Assembly: GCF_010692555.1 (NCBI RefSeq)
Contig: NZ_JAAHHG010000051.1
Span: forward strand, 1 to 37,753
DNA from: Okeania sp. SIO3B5
GTDB lineage: Bacteria > Cyanobacteriota > Cyanobacteriia > Cyanobacteriales > Microcoleaceae
Reading direction: 5' to 3'
Length of the DNA: 37,753 nucleotides
Shown: one piece after another, positions 8,190 through 19,600 of the stretch
Numbering within the stretch: the stretch's first letter is position 1
Layout: each line of letters starts with the position of its first letter
The notes under the pieces: generated by a model
What the model saw: only the letters and a program-made list of their open reading frames with translations
What the model was told of the DNA's origin: nothing
Database searches by the model: none
Translations under genes and position numbers: made by a program

Positions 8190-9062
8190 TTAAACAACAA
8201 ATTCTCCTTGAGCGACCATGATAACTTTACCACCAACTAATACCTCTATTCCTTCTACTTTTTTCTCTGCTTGTAACAATAATAAAGAAGGTCGATTAAT
8301 TTCATATCCCTGTTCTACCCTAATATTAACTTTTGCCTCACCAAAATAATTATACTCGGCTAAATATCCTGCTAAACAACCATTAGCACTGCCCGTTGCC
8401 GGGTCTTCAGTAATTCCTAAATATGGTGCAAACATTCTTACACTTAAATTATTAATACTATTGTATGTTTCTGGGCAAAATATTAAAATCTCTGTCACTT
8501 TTGCTGTCTGAATAAACTGATAATATTTATCCAAATTTACTTTAGCCTTCTTCAATGCTTTGAGACTTTTCAAAGGCACAATAATAAAAGGCATTCCTGT
8601 CGAAACTTCCTGAATAGGAAACCTCATATCTATATCATCCACCTCTAAATTTAATACCTCTGCTAAAGATTCAATTTGATATTTTTCAGCAAAAGTAGGC
8701 ACATTCTGACCCATCCATAAAACTTCATCTTTCCAACTCACATTAATTTGCCCTACACCCAGATTTAAAATCACTTTTTCCACCGAATTTTTAATGATTT
8801 CTCGTTGAATAATATAGGCAGTTCCTAATGTTGGGTGCCCCGCAAAAGGTAATTCTTTAGTAGGAGTAAATATCCGCACATCATAACCATCATTTCGTTG
8901 TGTTGAAGATAAAATAAAAGTAGTTTCTGAATAGTTCATCTCTCTGGCAATTTGCAACATTTCATTATCAGAAAGATTCTCAACTTCAGAACCTGTAAAT
9001 ACTGCCAGTTGATTACCAGCATATTTAGTTTCAGCAAATACATCTACAATGTAAAATTTCAT
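8190..9062 (-). CDS. PhzF family epimerase/isomerase
   Basis: A 290-aa protein matching the PhzF family along its full usual length. Hallmarks are MKFYIVDVF at the start, the NYSETTF motif with Glu46 (the position of the catalytic glutamate in PhzF), FAGHPTLGTA (73-82), and DPATGSANG near residue 220 in the second half-domain. The family adopts the diaminopimelate-epimerase fold, and characterised PhzF isomerises a dihydro-hydroxyanthranilate in phenazine synthesis. Most family members, including this one with no phenazine neighbours, have unknown substrates. AAAGG lies about 12 bases before the ATG. It is separated from the next minus-strand gene by 587 bp of repeats, so it is probably an independent unit. 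Confidence 0.9.
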   Translation of the reverse strand: MKFYIVDVFAETKYAGNQLAVFTGSEVENLSDNEMLQIAREMNYSETTFILSSTQRNDGYDVRIFTPTKELPFAGHPTLGTAYIIQREIIKNSVEKVILNLGVGQINVSWKDEVLWMGQNVPTFAEKYQIESLAEVLNLEVDDIDMRFPIQEVSTGMPFIIVPLKSLKALKKAKVNLDKYYQFIQTAKVTEILIFCPETYNSINNLSVRMFAPYLGITEDPATGSANGCLAGYLAEYNYFGEAKVNIRVEQGYEINRPSLLLLQAEKKVEGIEVLVGGKVIMVAQGEFVV

Positions 9063-9649
9063 AGTATTTTGTGACCTTTAGGTTTATATTCGATCTAATT
9101 TATCAGATTGTCAAAATTTGTAGCTATATAACACCTAGACCGCACAGATGAGTGGAATGTCTAAGTACCATTAGGTTAAAGTTTAGAAATCATTGCTCAA
9201 TCATTAGAATTATCTTTAGATACTTTCAACAATGAATAATGAATAATGAATAATGAATAATGAATAATGAATAATTACCTCTTCTTTTCAAGGAGAGGAT
9301 TGACTAATAATGAAAATTTTTCTTTATTATCCCCTTAAAAGGGGAGGCTTTAAACTACAATTTTTCGGTAAAAAAGATTGTAGAAGAACAACAGCAATAA
9401 AATTAAAATCATATTTACTTTAATACCAAATTCAAAAAAGGTAGTTACATCTTAATTTGTGATTTATTCCTAAAAGAAAAAATTATAAATTCCATAAATT
9501 CTAAAATTTCCACCTTTTTTCCTCTTTAATATTTATGTTTTTCTTTCTCTGTTCCCTGTTCCCTGTGTCCCCAGGCTTGGCAATATTTTATGAAATTGGT
9601 ATAAGGGATTGAAAAAAACGAAGGTTTATGAAGAAATTTTTTCCTTTTC
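9063..9649. repeat. Spacer with AATGAAT heptamers and hairpin repeats
   Basis: No gene. AATGAAT heptamers fill 9231-9276. A hairpin CCTCTTCTTTTCAAGGAGAGG follows (about 9279-9300). CCCCTTAAAAGGGG at 9331-9344 leads into AATTTTTCGGTAAAA (about 9359-9373), a module also found at 4156-4200 and, inverted, near 2364-2402 and 4449-4490. GTTCCCT repeats lie at about 9548-9565. The five-gene operon ends at the right edge of this stretch. I see no clear intrinsic terminator. Confidence 0.7.
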
Positions 9650-10645
9650 TCATATATTTATGAGTTGGGTTTTCGCTTTTTTGATATTTTCAAGCAGAGT
9701 TTTTCGCTCCTTAGGAAATTGCTCTTGAGTGCAAAAATCCAAAGCCGCATTAAAATAAGCGATCGCCTTCCTCAAATTCTCATCCCGCTCTCCCTGAACC
9801 CGTTTCAAATAAGTCAAACCTAGACAATTTTGAATAACCACCCAATTTCTAGGAGTTTCAGTCGGAGTCAGAATAGAAGCTACAATCTTGTGTCCAGTCA
9901 GAGCAATTTCCAAATTAGTCGCCCGCACCCCTCCATCAAATTTTCTAATTAAAGAACTAATAGCAGTAACTCTCTTAATAAATTCTTGCTTTTCTGCAGC
10001 TTCTACCTTGGGTAAAGTTTTATTAGACCAATTCTGTAAAACTTCAGGAAAGCGATCATTTAATTTATCCAAATTTTTCCTTAAAAAACTGTGTGCTACT
10101 TGTTGATCAGCTTTGCTGTCAAGAATTACCCCATCTAACTGAGACAGAAAGTCCTCCATTTCTTGAGCTGATGGAGGTGGAGTTGGTAATTTTTTAACGC
10201 TTTGAGTATTGTCTGGTTCCTTGGTTCCTAAATCCACATCTTTTATAGACACATTTTCTATTATTTGGGATTTCAGCTCCTCAAATTTTGTCTCATTCTC
10301 CTCTGTAAGCTGAGTAAAACGTTCTTCAAAATTTTGCAGTTTTTGATTAAGTAGATATGGTATGTCGTATAATTCCTTATTAAATTGTTTGACTGTTCCT
10401 AAATATTCATCAAGTTTTTCATTTTTTTCTAAATATTCATCAAGTTTTTCATTTTTTTCTAAATATTCATTACGAAGTTGTTCGACTTCTACTACAATTT
10501 TCTTTAATTCATTATGGGTTTTTGCTAAAGATTCAAATTCACTTTGAATATGCTCTAAATCTTTGAAAAGTTTATTGGCATCTTTAAAGCCAGTTATTAA
10601 TTCTTCTAAATCTTTCTCTATCTTCTCGAATTGAGAGTTTGCCAT
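9650..10645 (-). CDS. Coiled-coil protein with CHAT-TPR-type C-terminal domain
   Basis: A 331-aa protein, last gene of the minus-strand cluster. Residues about 1-130 are a charged coiled coil with two exact copies of EKNEKLDEYL (30 bp repeated in the DNA at about 10400-10465). A Pro/Thr-rich linker (PTPPPSAQ) leads to a helical C-terminal domain with LRKNLDKLNDRFPEVLQNWS and a TPR-like segment (NWVVIQNCLGLTYLKRVQGE, then NLRKAIAYFNAALDF). That segment strongly resembles the repeat region of cyanobacterial CHAT-TPR proteins, but no protease domain is present. It starts 13 bases after the stop of the 3199-aa gene, and a GGAGGA at the end of that gene plus AAAGAG can serve as ribosome sites. It may be a partner or adaptor of the CHAT protein in this cluster. 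Confidence 0.65.
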   Translation of the reverse strand: MANSQFEKIEKDLEELITGFKDANKLFKDLEHIQSEFESLAKTHNELKKIVVEVEQLRNEYLEKNEKLDEYLEKNEKLDEYLGTVKQFNKELYDIPYLLNQKLQNFEERFTQLTEENETKFEELKSQIIENVSIKDVDLGTKEPDNTQSVKKLPTPPPSAQEMEDFLSQLDGVILDSKADQQVAHSFLRKNLDKLNDRFPEVLQNWSNKTLPKVEAAEKQEFIKRVTAISSLIRKFDGGVRATNLEIALTGHKIVASILTPTETPRNWVVIQNCLGLTYLKRVQGERDENLRKAIAYFNAALDFCTQEQFPKERKTLLENIKKAKTQLINI

Positions 10646-10658
10646 AATTATTTACTCT

Positions 10659-13600
10659 TTAGTCCTCCATAATTTTTATTTCATTAATTCGCTTAAAACC
10701 ATTTTTCAAGTTTATAATATTTTCTTCGAGTGAAGCATATTGTTCCGTCAAATCATCTAAGTTGTCAATTTTCTCCAAAATCCAGTCTCCCCAATTAATC
10801 TTACCTTGGTATTGTGGAAACTCACTTTGCGAATCAATTCCTCCTGAATCTTCAGAGTAATTATCTGTTTTATAATTTAGAGGTTCTAAGAGCATGATAT
10901 CATATCCATTTTCCTCTATTAGTTTTAAAATTTCCTGTAGTTTATTTGTATGATAATTTTGCAGCTCTTTTATCCTAGACAAAGGATGCAAAGTGCGATC
11001 GAGAGCTATCAACTCCTTTGTAACTGGAACTATAGTATCTCTGTTCATTTCTAAAGGGTTAGATAACTCACCTAATGCAGCAGACAAACTGTTGGCAATA
11101 GGTAAAAGTTTTCGCTCGGAACGCATCTCAACAGCATTGCAAAATCGTCTAATCGCATCAGGGTTATTTTCTTCTAGAGAAACGTTAGAATATTTTTGAA
11201 CTTTTAATTGCTGCAGACGTTGCCATAATCCATCTTTCCGTTCTAGATTATTGGGAATTCTCAACCATCCTTGATAGATAACCTCAATATGCAAACTACG
11301 CAACGCTCGTTGTCCTAAATTTTGCGTTAATGTGTAAGCTTCAAATTTTGTCTTTTCGTGCTTGTTCAGTAAAAGGATTGCCATAATAGCAAAAGCAGCA
11401 TTAATTTCATGTTTATATCGGTTTTGATTATCCCAATCTTGTGCAGCTTTTAATTGACCTTCAAGATGGCTATTTGCTCCTTCCTTACCATGAGTTCCAA
11501 AAGCATCATTAAACCAAGAACAAAGCGATTTATCAATCTGACTATAATTCTCTTTTTTGTCATTACCAACAAGACTTAACTGGTTATTTTGTCGCCATCT
11601 TAGGTATTTGCGTATTGATTGTCGCTGTTTTCCAGGTAAGGGAAATTTCTCTGTCATCCAGGTTGGTAAGTCTAAATACTTTCGCTTATTGTCAACCGGA
11701 ACAACTGTAATCAAATCCTGATCGCCTTGTATATGCAATGAAACTTCCACAGAAAGAGTCTCACCCAGTTGTAATTCTCGATAATCATCATAAATTTCAC
11801 AGTCTAGGATGACCTCAGTTTTCAATGACTCCACTAAATACCGCCGCTTGTTCTCATCATTACTTACTACCTGCTGAATTACTTGCACTAATAGTTCCTG
11901 ACCAATTGTTAGTTTTTTGGCTTCGGCGTAAACATCTGTGGCAGCAAGCACAGAAATAATATAAGCTTTATAATTTTTGCCCAACTGATGATCGCGAGTG
12001 ATTAGCTTACGCCTAACTTTTATCTCCTTTGACTTAAATACATCGCGGAATTCTTCAACCGATAGCTCTGTCCAAGCAGCTTCCTGAATTGGCAACCAGT
12101 GTAATATTTTTGTCTCAATTGATTGACAAATTAACCCAACTTCCCCATCCTTTTGCAGGAGAATATCTAAGGATTTGACAAGTAGGTCTTGATTTTTAGA
12201 ATCATCTCTGAATCCTACCGTAATGCCATTTACATTTTTCTCTTGACGTAGCCACAGAGAAACTCGAGCTTGTTTCAATTCTTTTGCTGCATCATTGTAA
12301 AGCGAGCGATCAACTCCAGGAACAATCTTTTGCATAGGGAGGGAGATTAACCCACCACCACATCGTAATATTGCTGTTTTGGCATCAGGTAATATATCTA
12401 CAAAACTTGCGAGACTAATACGATTGGGTGCGATATGAGCAGCCTTTTCCTGATGTCGCATTGAGAATAGGAGATGCTTATTTTCAGTGTTAAATTCTTC
12501 AACCGTAACTGGTAAAGCACCACCAGCGGCACGAATTATATTTTTCACCACATCAATATCTTTCTCCTTTATACGTGGTTCTATTGTCTCAAAACCTACA
12601 ACAACGAGCTGCTCCTGAGTATTTAATTCTAGAAACACAACATCATTTGGTTGAGGATTTTCCATAGAGGATGTAACAGCAACCCCCTCTATCTGATTAT
12701 TTTCAGCAGTTAAAATTACCATTTTCCAGTTAGGATTTTCATCTGCAAAGGGGAGTTTGAGCTGAAATTCTCCTCTACCAAGGCTAATTTCTCCTGACTC
12801 TGTGTTGACAGTGTTAACTGGCAAGAAGCATTTGCTTGAACCAAGAGCATTACGAATACCAGGAATCCATTCTTTCAAGGCAATCCTGTCAATAGTCAGT
12901 GGATCGGTTGAGACAATTTCCAGTTCAACCAGATCGCCTGGTGCAAAACCCTCCCAGTGCATCAAGTCCGTCAGCGATCGCTCTTTGTTATTAGCCTCAG
13001 AACGCCAGACAATTAATTGGGTGGGTAGTTCAACCAATCGTCCTGGTGCTAACTCAATCCATAAACTATGCTCCCATTTGTTAACCCCTGCTATCGGATA
13101 TAAATGAGACCGATTTTCATCCTTCAGTGCGTTAATTAGTTCTTCAACTGGGAACCCAAACTTACGAAACTTGTATTTGGTGTAGCGTAGTCTCAGTTCT
13201 TCGTCTATTAACTCAAAGAAAATCGGACCACTCCAAACAGTATGAGGGCGATTTCTCAGATTTTCAGGCTCAAATTTTTGAGTATCCTTATTCCAGGTAA
13301 AAGTTTGATCGTCGTGATAACGCCATGATTGTGAATCAGCTCGTTTGACAATTTGCTTGACTGATTCGTCTCCAAAAGATAGCAAATGCCAAGGAATGGG
13401 ATTGTTTTGCTCTGTAGCTTCTGAATGTAAAGGTACATACTGCACTTTATGGCTATTGTCTATCTTGAGCAAGTGACCACAAGGAAACTCATCGGAAGGC
13501 GGTGCAATTCGGTAATTTTCCCTCCCATCTTTGCCTAAACTAATGATCTTGGGATGTTGTGTTGCTATCAAGTTAGTTATGGTTTCTAATTGCAGAGTGT

Positions 13601-16600
13601 TTTTACTTTTCCACTGGTTGTCTGTATATTCACCAAAACGAGCAACAATATCCGGTAGACCTCCAATTACGAAACGACCTTTGTGCTTCCATTCTTCTGG
13701 CTTAGTCCTTTGTATATCGTTTGTTGGCAATACTACCGCTGGTCGGATACTCTTTGAAACATATTGTGCATTGCCAAATGCTGCACGGGTAATAATAAAC
13801 TTACCATTAGGTGCATTAGTAATGCGCACAAGGGTTCCTCGCGGCAAGTTCTTAAGTGGAGATTCAATTTGGTATGCTCTTAGGCGAATGAAGATTCCTG
13901 GTTTATATTCAATTTGAACCGTACCCTCATCTTCTGCAAAGACAATTACTGCTAACAATCCTGTTCGGCCACTGTTTGAGATTGCACCGCGCAGTGCAGA
14001 AGCTTTTCGAGCTGGAACTCTATCGTCTAATATTAGCAAATTTGAAGTAATTGTTTGACTATCTTTCCGAGTTAGTTGCAGCAACAGACGATCGTCTGAA
14101 AATTCCATTTCTCCTTTTTCTTCATAAACTTGTTTGAGGAGATTTTCCCTAATTGAGAAATTCCGTCGCAACAAAAGCAGTTCCTTCCCATCTTCACCAA
14201 CATCTTCTTGATCTAATCCTTTTGGTGGCTTGAGAGTCAGCGCCATATCATTTTTACCTAGCTCAATAATTTTATCTCCTCTGAGAAATACCATCTCTCT
14301 ATTATCCAAACACGAATTTGAAGACCCCTGAAATGAGAGTCTTACATGGTTAAAGTAAATTTCTCTACCATAGCTGTTTCTAAAGCGTTCTTCGTCTAAG
14401 CGCCCAAAAATTACAGGGTCTGATTCTCCATCATTAAGCCATCTTTGCCATCTATCAGAAAGTCTTTCCTGACTTTCATCACTGAGAGATGCTTTGAACC
14501 TCTCAAATTTTCGGAGTTGCGCAGTCGTATTTTCGTTAAATCCATCGATATAGTTAATTTCTAGGCTGTTGCTTTCAGGTTTAAGGTGGAGTAAGTGAAC
14601 AATTTTATACAAGCTTCTTTGATTGTAAAGCTGTCGAGCTTCAGACCACTCAATATCAGTACTCTTAATGTTGAGAATGTGCTGCACTTGTTGCCTATCT
14701 ACACTCTCTTCATCTTCCACTTCTTCGTAGTTTGCACTCTCTTCATTTGGTGCTTGTTTGAATGATATTACTTTGATTCGGTCTCCATGAAAGAGGGATA
14801 ATTGTGCTTGGCTAAATGGACCATCATTAAATTCCAGTTGACTTTCAGGAATCAGTAAAGTTTCACCATATCCCATCTCAAATCGGTGATGAATCTCTCG
14901 ATCATTTCTATCTGTAGAATCATCCACTGTTTCTGGACCGACATAGTAGAGATTAAGATTTTTATTTTTGAGCAAGACATTAGTACCCGGTCTCGCTGCT
15001 TCACAATAATCACGCCTAAATTCTTCAAGAGTAATAGGTGGAACTCGGTGACAGGAAGCCCAGACTTGCCAGTTTTTTACACGGAATAAATAAATCTTAG
15101 CCTGGTCTGAGTAATTACCTGTCATCACAAATTTACCCTCCTCCGACGCCAGTGGAACCCAAAGTGTCCAATTCTTTTCTGAAAAGTCTTCCGGAACTCT
15201 TATCTCATCCGGTCCACCTTTTGACAATAAAAATCCAAGTTCATCTTGATTTTCTACCAAGGTTGCTGCTAGGGTGCGTGGTTCTTGTAAATATTTTTCT
15301 AGTCTTTCTTTCCATAGCTTGGTATCGGTATTGGTCTTATACTCCTTAATGTTAATGTAACGACTTTTGCGTAAATAAAATCGCCTGCGCAGCACAAATT
15401 TTTCATCAGGACGTGATTCTGTAACTAACTCAATATCTTGCACAGTAACCTTTTCATTCCCCATCGCTTTTCTGCAGTCACCAATCAAAAGACGATCGCC
15501 GAACTTCAGAATTGCACGTTCGTAAAGAGCTTCATCCAAAGTGTTTCTGTAACCAGCAGTATTACTTGTATTGCTATTTTCCCAAAAGCTTTTTCCCTCA
15601 AACTTGAGAACTCCAGATTGGTCTTTTTTGCCAACTGCTAGATGAGAAATTTCTTCAGATATATCGGACAAGTAAACTAATTCACCAGGATGATATTCTT
15701 GCTCTGCTACTTCCAAATCCTCACCATTATGAGATAATTTCCCTAAGTAGTAAAGCTTGTCTGAGTTACTGCTCTTCAACTTTTTTAGTGACCAAAGCGC
15801 CCTAACTCGAATTTTTGGTTTCTCAATATAAAACTGCCACTTTCCTTGATTTTTGTATCCAACAATCTTGTAGCCTTTATTAAGCTTAATGTCAGACAGG
15901 TTATCAATTTCCAAATCTTGCTCTTTAATCTCACCTGGACTTACCTGCCACATAACTTGACACTGCGTCCCCTCTGTGCTTGATTGCGGTATTCTTGTGA
16001 TTATTCCCAAGCATTGGTTATTTTGTCTCACCTCTTCAGGAGGAACAGCATTTTCTGGATCGTAGATTTCGGGAGGAGTAGAAATTTCCTGCCAATCGAT
16101 CCACAATATTTCTGCTTCTCGCTTCTCACCAATGAAAACTTTTGTTCTATCTTCTTGAGGAAGCATTGTTATCGATTCAATTTGCACCAAAACCAACATA
16201 TTTTCGGTTGTGAAACAGCTAACAAAGCCATCTTGCTCGCGTTCTATCGACCTTTTTGAATACTTTCTCAGAACTACGCGCTCTCCTGATTCTATATACT
16301 GTCTTCTCGGCAAATTAAGCCAACGATCGAGAAACCGTACCCAATCTTTTTTCTCAGGGGTGATTTCATAATATTCAGGAACTTCACCTTTAACAACAGC
16401 ATTTTGCCATTGGAATTCTTGCCACTCGGAAACAATCAAATCCGCAGTTTTTTGATTTGAGGTTGGTCTTAGTCTTCCATCCCATTTCACTTTCACTTGG
16501 CGAGGGTACCCAGGAATTACCTTATTTTCATATTCATTAAGATCGCAGAACCAGTTGCCATTATCGTCTTTTTTAGCTTTTAACCGTTCATCAGATGGAG

Positions 16601-19600
16601 CAAACAGTTCGCGCCACTTAATATTCCGATCATCAAAAGGAAGGCTTAAATTAGGGTAAAATTTTTCAAGTTGATCGAGATTGATAGAATAAGTGACTAG
16701 CTTCAACCCAACTTGCTTTGCTTCAAAGTCTGGCTTTACTGCAATCAACAATCCTACTGCACCGTTTATACAATCTTGAAAGCGGTCAATCTCCTCAGCC
16801 AATTTCTTAGAATTATCACCTAAGAAATGATGCTGTTCAATCAGATAGTTTTCACCCCGATGACGAGAAAAGCGCCATGCTTTCTCACCAAATTTCTCTA
16901 TTGTTTCCGGCTCGATTAAGGTTAAAACAGCAACACTACTGTGCTGCTTAGAATGGCATAATTTTGCAAGTAGATCGCTGAAATCAAGGTCAAGTGGAAC
17001 CCATTTGTGCTGTTCATTCAGTTTAGCAAAGACATCAGGTTTTAATGAATGAGAGTGTTGACAAAAGTAACGAGAAATATCGGCATCCCATATACTTCGC
17101 TCCACTTCTACCTTTGTTTGCTGATTTAATTGGCGTTCCAAATACCAGGATGTTCTACGATCATCCCGCCAAATTTCACCAACGCCGATCTTCTCTATGT
17201 CTCCAGGTAGAGTTTTGTGAGTTAAGTCTTTAATCAAACGTAAATCCTGGTCAGAAACCTTCCACTTTAATTCATTCCCTTCCTGAAACTGTCGAATAGG
17301 AAGTTTAACAAAATCGCCTGGTTTGAGAGACAAATCTCGATCTGATGAGTGAGTTAGCGGGAACTCAAACCCACAATCAAAAGTATATTTCCATGAAGCA
17401 CGATCGCCTGGTTCTTCTACCTTATCAATTACTAGAGCTTGAACATTCAAAGGCTCGTTGTCTTTTTGACTCAGATTACGAACTTCATGGGGAATTGTTT
17501 TAAATAAGTTTTTGATTTCTTTAGTATCAAATTCTTCATAAAAGACTTTTGCTCTCAACTTATTTGGATTGTAATTAATTGCCTTGATTACCCAATCTGT
17601 AGGTTTCTCATTAGACACAAGCAGCTTTTGCTTATCTCGGAGTTCCACATTTAAGGTTTTAGCTCTAATTCCCTTGGTTACTTTTCTTTCCAATGATTTT
17701 TCGCGCAAACTTGCTAAGTTCTCACCAAGATCGCTAAAATAATCTTTGTTTTCGTCAATACTGCTTAGATAAAGGAGTTTCGTCACCCATTCTTTTAAAA
17801 ATTTAGCATTCTGTAAACTTTTATATGTTTCTCTTGGACTTTGAGCTTTTCTTGATTGACTCAAGTCGTCACTTTCATAATGTACTTCCTGCAACAACTC
17901 TGCTTCTTTTTCCAGACGCTTATAAATTATTGGTAATAATGCTTCTTGTAACTCCTCACGAGCAGCAGTTGTTGCTTTTTTTAATGTTGTGTCATCTTCT
18001 TCCGTGCCATATACTTTTTCCAGCATCTTTTTAAGGTCATAGACAGTCCCATACTCTAACAAAACCGACGCCACCACAACTTGTTCTTCAGCTCGGTTAT
18101 CTAAAATGGAACTGTCTAAAAATTCTACTAAACGCAAGCGAGTAAAGCGATCGATATCTTTAGATTCTTCTGCATTATTCAGATAGCTTTTCAGATTTTT
18201 AAAGTATTTTTCTAGGTCTTCTTCTTTAATTTCAAAATTAGGCAGATGATTCGCGATCGCATCTAATAACTCTAATGTATAAACCAGTTTATTTGATACA
18301 AACAGCTTTGAAGAAATCTCACTTTTCCACTGAACTTTCTCATCTGTTTCCAATTGAATCCAGATAGATGGATCTAACTGCCGTTCAGTCAGAAGTAGCT
18401 TGCGTGGCCTAACTTCCCATACATCCTTCTTACTGTATTCAGTTCTCCAGTCCAATTTCTCATCTAGGGTTAGTGAGTATTTAGGAGATAAAAAACGGAC
18501 AACTAAGGCTGCTCTTTGTCGTCCTCGAAATTTGTGTCTTTTATTATAAGCAGTGTGGTAATTGTAAACACTAATAATTCGCTCCAACCATCGTCCTGAA
18601 CCTTGGGGACTGACAGCACTAGGATAGGCATCTAATATCCAAGAAACCATGACTTCTGGAAGCACTAAATTTAGAAACAGACTCTCCTCCCAAGAGGAGT
18701 GCTTTTCCTGAGATAATTGCGCCTTGTCGCAGATTTCGACAAACATTTGCGGATCGATTGAGTTCAACTTTCCAGTACCTACAAGTTGAATTTGTCGCCT
18801 GGCAAATTGAAATAACCCCATTAAAGGATCGGAAAGCAGAGGTGTGTCTCCTTCTTTATTTCTATTGCTGTTGGAGTTCTCTATTGTGGTAATTATATCG
18901 AACCCATGAGCTACAAATCTTGCTGCAAATTCAACCCGTTCCCAATTGTTCCGATCCTGTGCTAATTGTTGTAGTAAGCGAATAGCAACAAATACGCTGG
19001 CCATAGTGCGAATCTGTAAAGTTGGCTCATCCACACTTGGATACAATTCTCTATCAGAACCTCGTGCGATCCAGGGAGACAAGAAGAGCCATATATACTT
19101 ATCGTTAAGATAAAAATTTTTTCTTTTGTTTATTGCTAAATCTATTTTTGCTGGTAATTTTAGCAGTTCTATAACGGACTTAAATTGGGCTTTTGCTTTT
19201 TGCAGGATATCTGCTTCAGAACAATTGATATTAAGAAATTCTGGCAACTTAGTTTGTGGATGCCAGAATTTCCTTAGCTCATCAGCGGTAGTTAAAGCAT
19301 GAATCTGAGCTGCAAGTTCCCATAAAATAATCTGCCAGTAAAAAACTGGTAATCCCTGAGTTCTGTTTGGAGTCCTTTGAACACCGACAATACGAAATGA
19401 AGTATCTACAGCGTAGCTCTTTTTAATAGGTATTTCCTGGATTAAAGTACGCAGTTCAAACAGGTTTAGTGATTCTTGAATAATACGGTAGCACTGGGTA
19501 GAAGTTTGATTTTTTTGACTTGTATCTCTAAATAAAATGAGCGCATAGGTATGTAAGAGATCGGGTTCAGCGTGTGGTGCTAAAGATGCTTTTTGAGCAA

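Noticed and set aside
10993-18034. Several plus-strand frames of 60-130 aa inside the giant gene
   Set aside because: All are antisense shadows of the continuous 3199-aa frame, with no recognisable domains.
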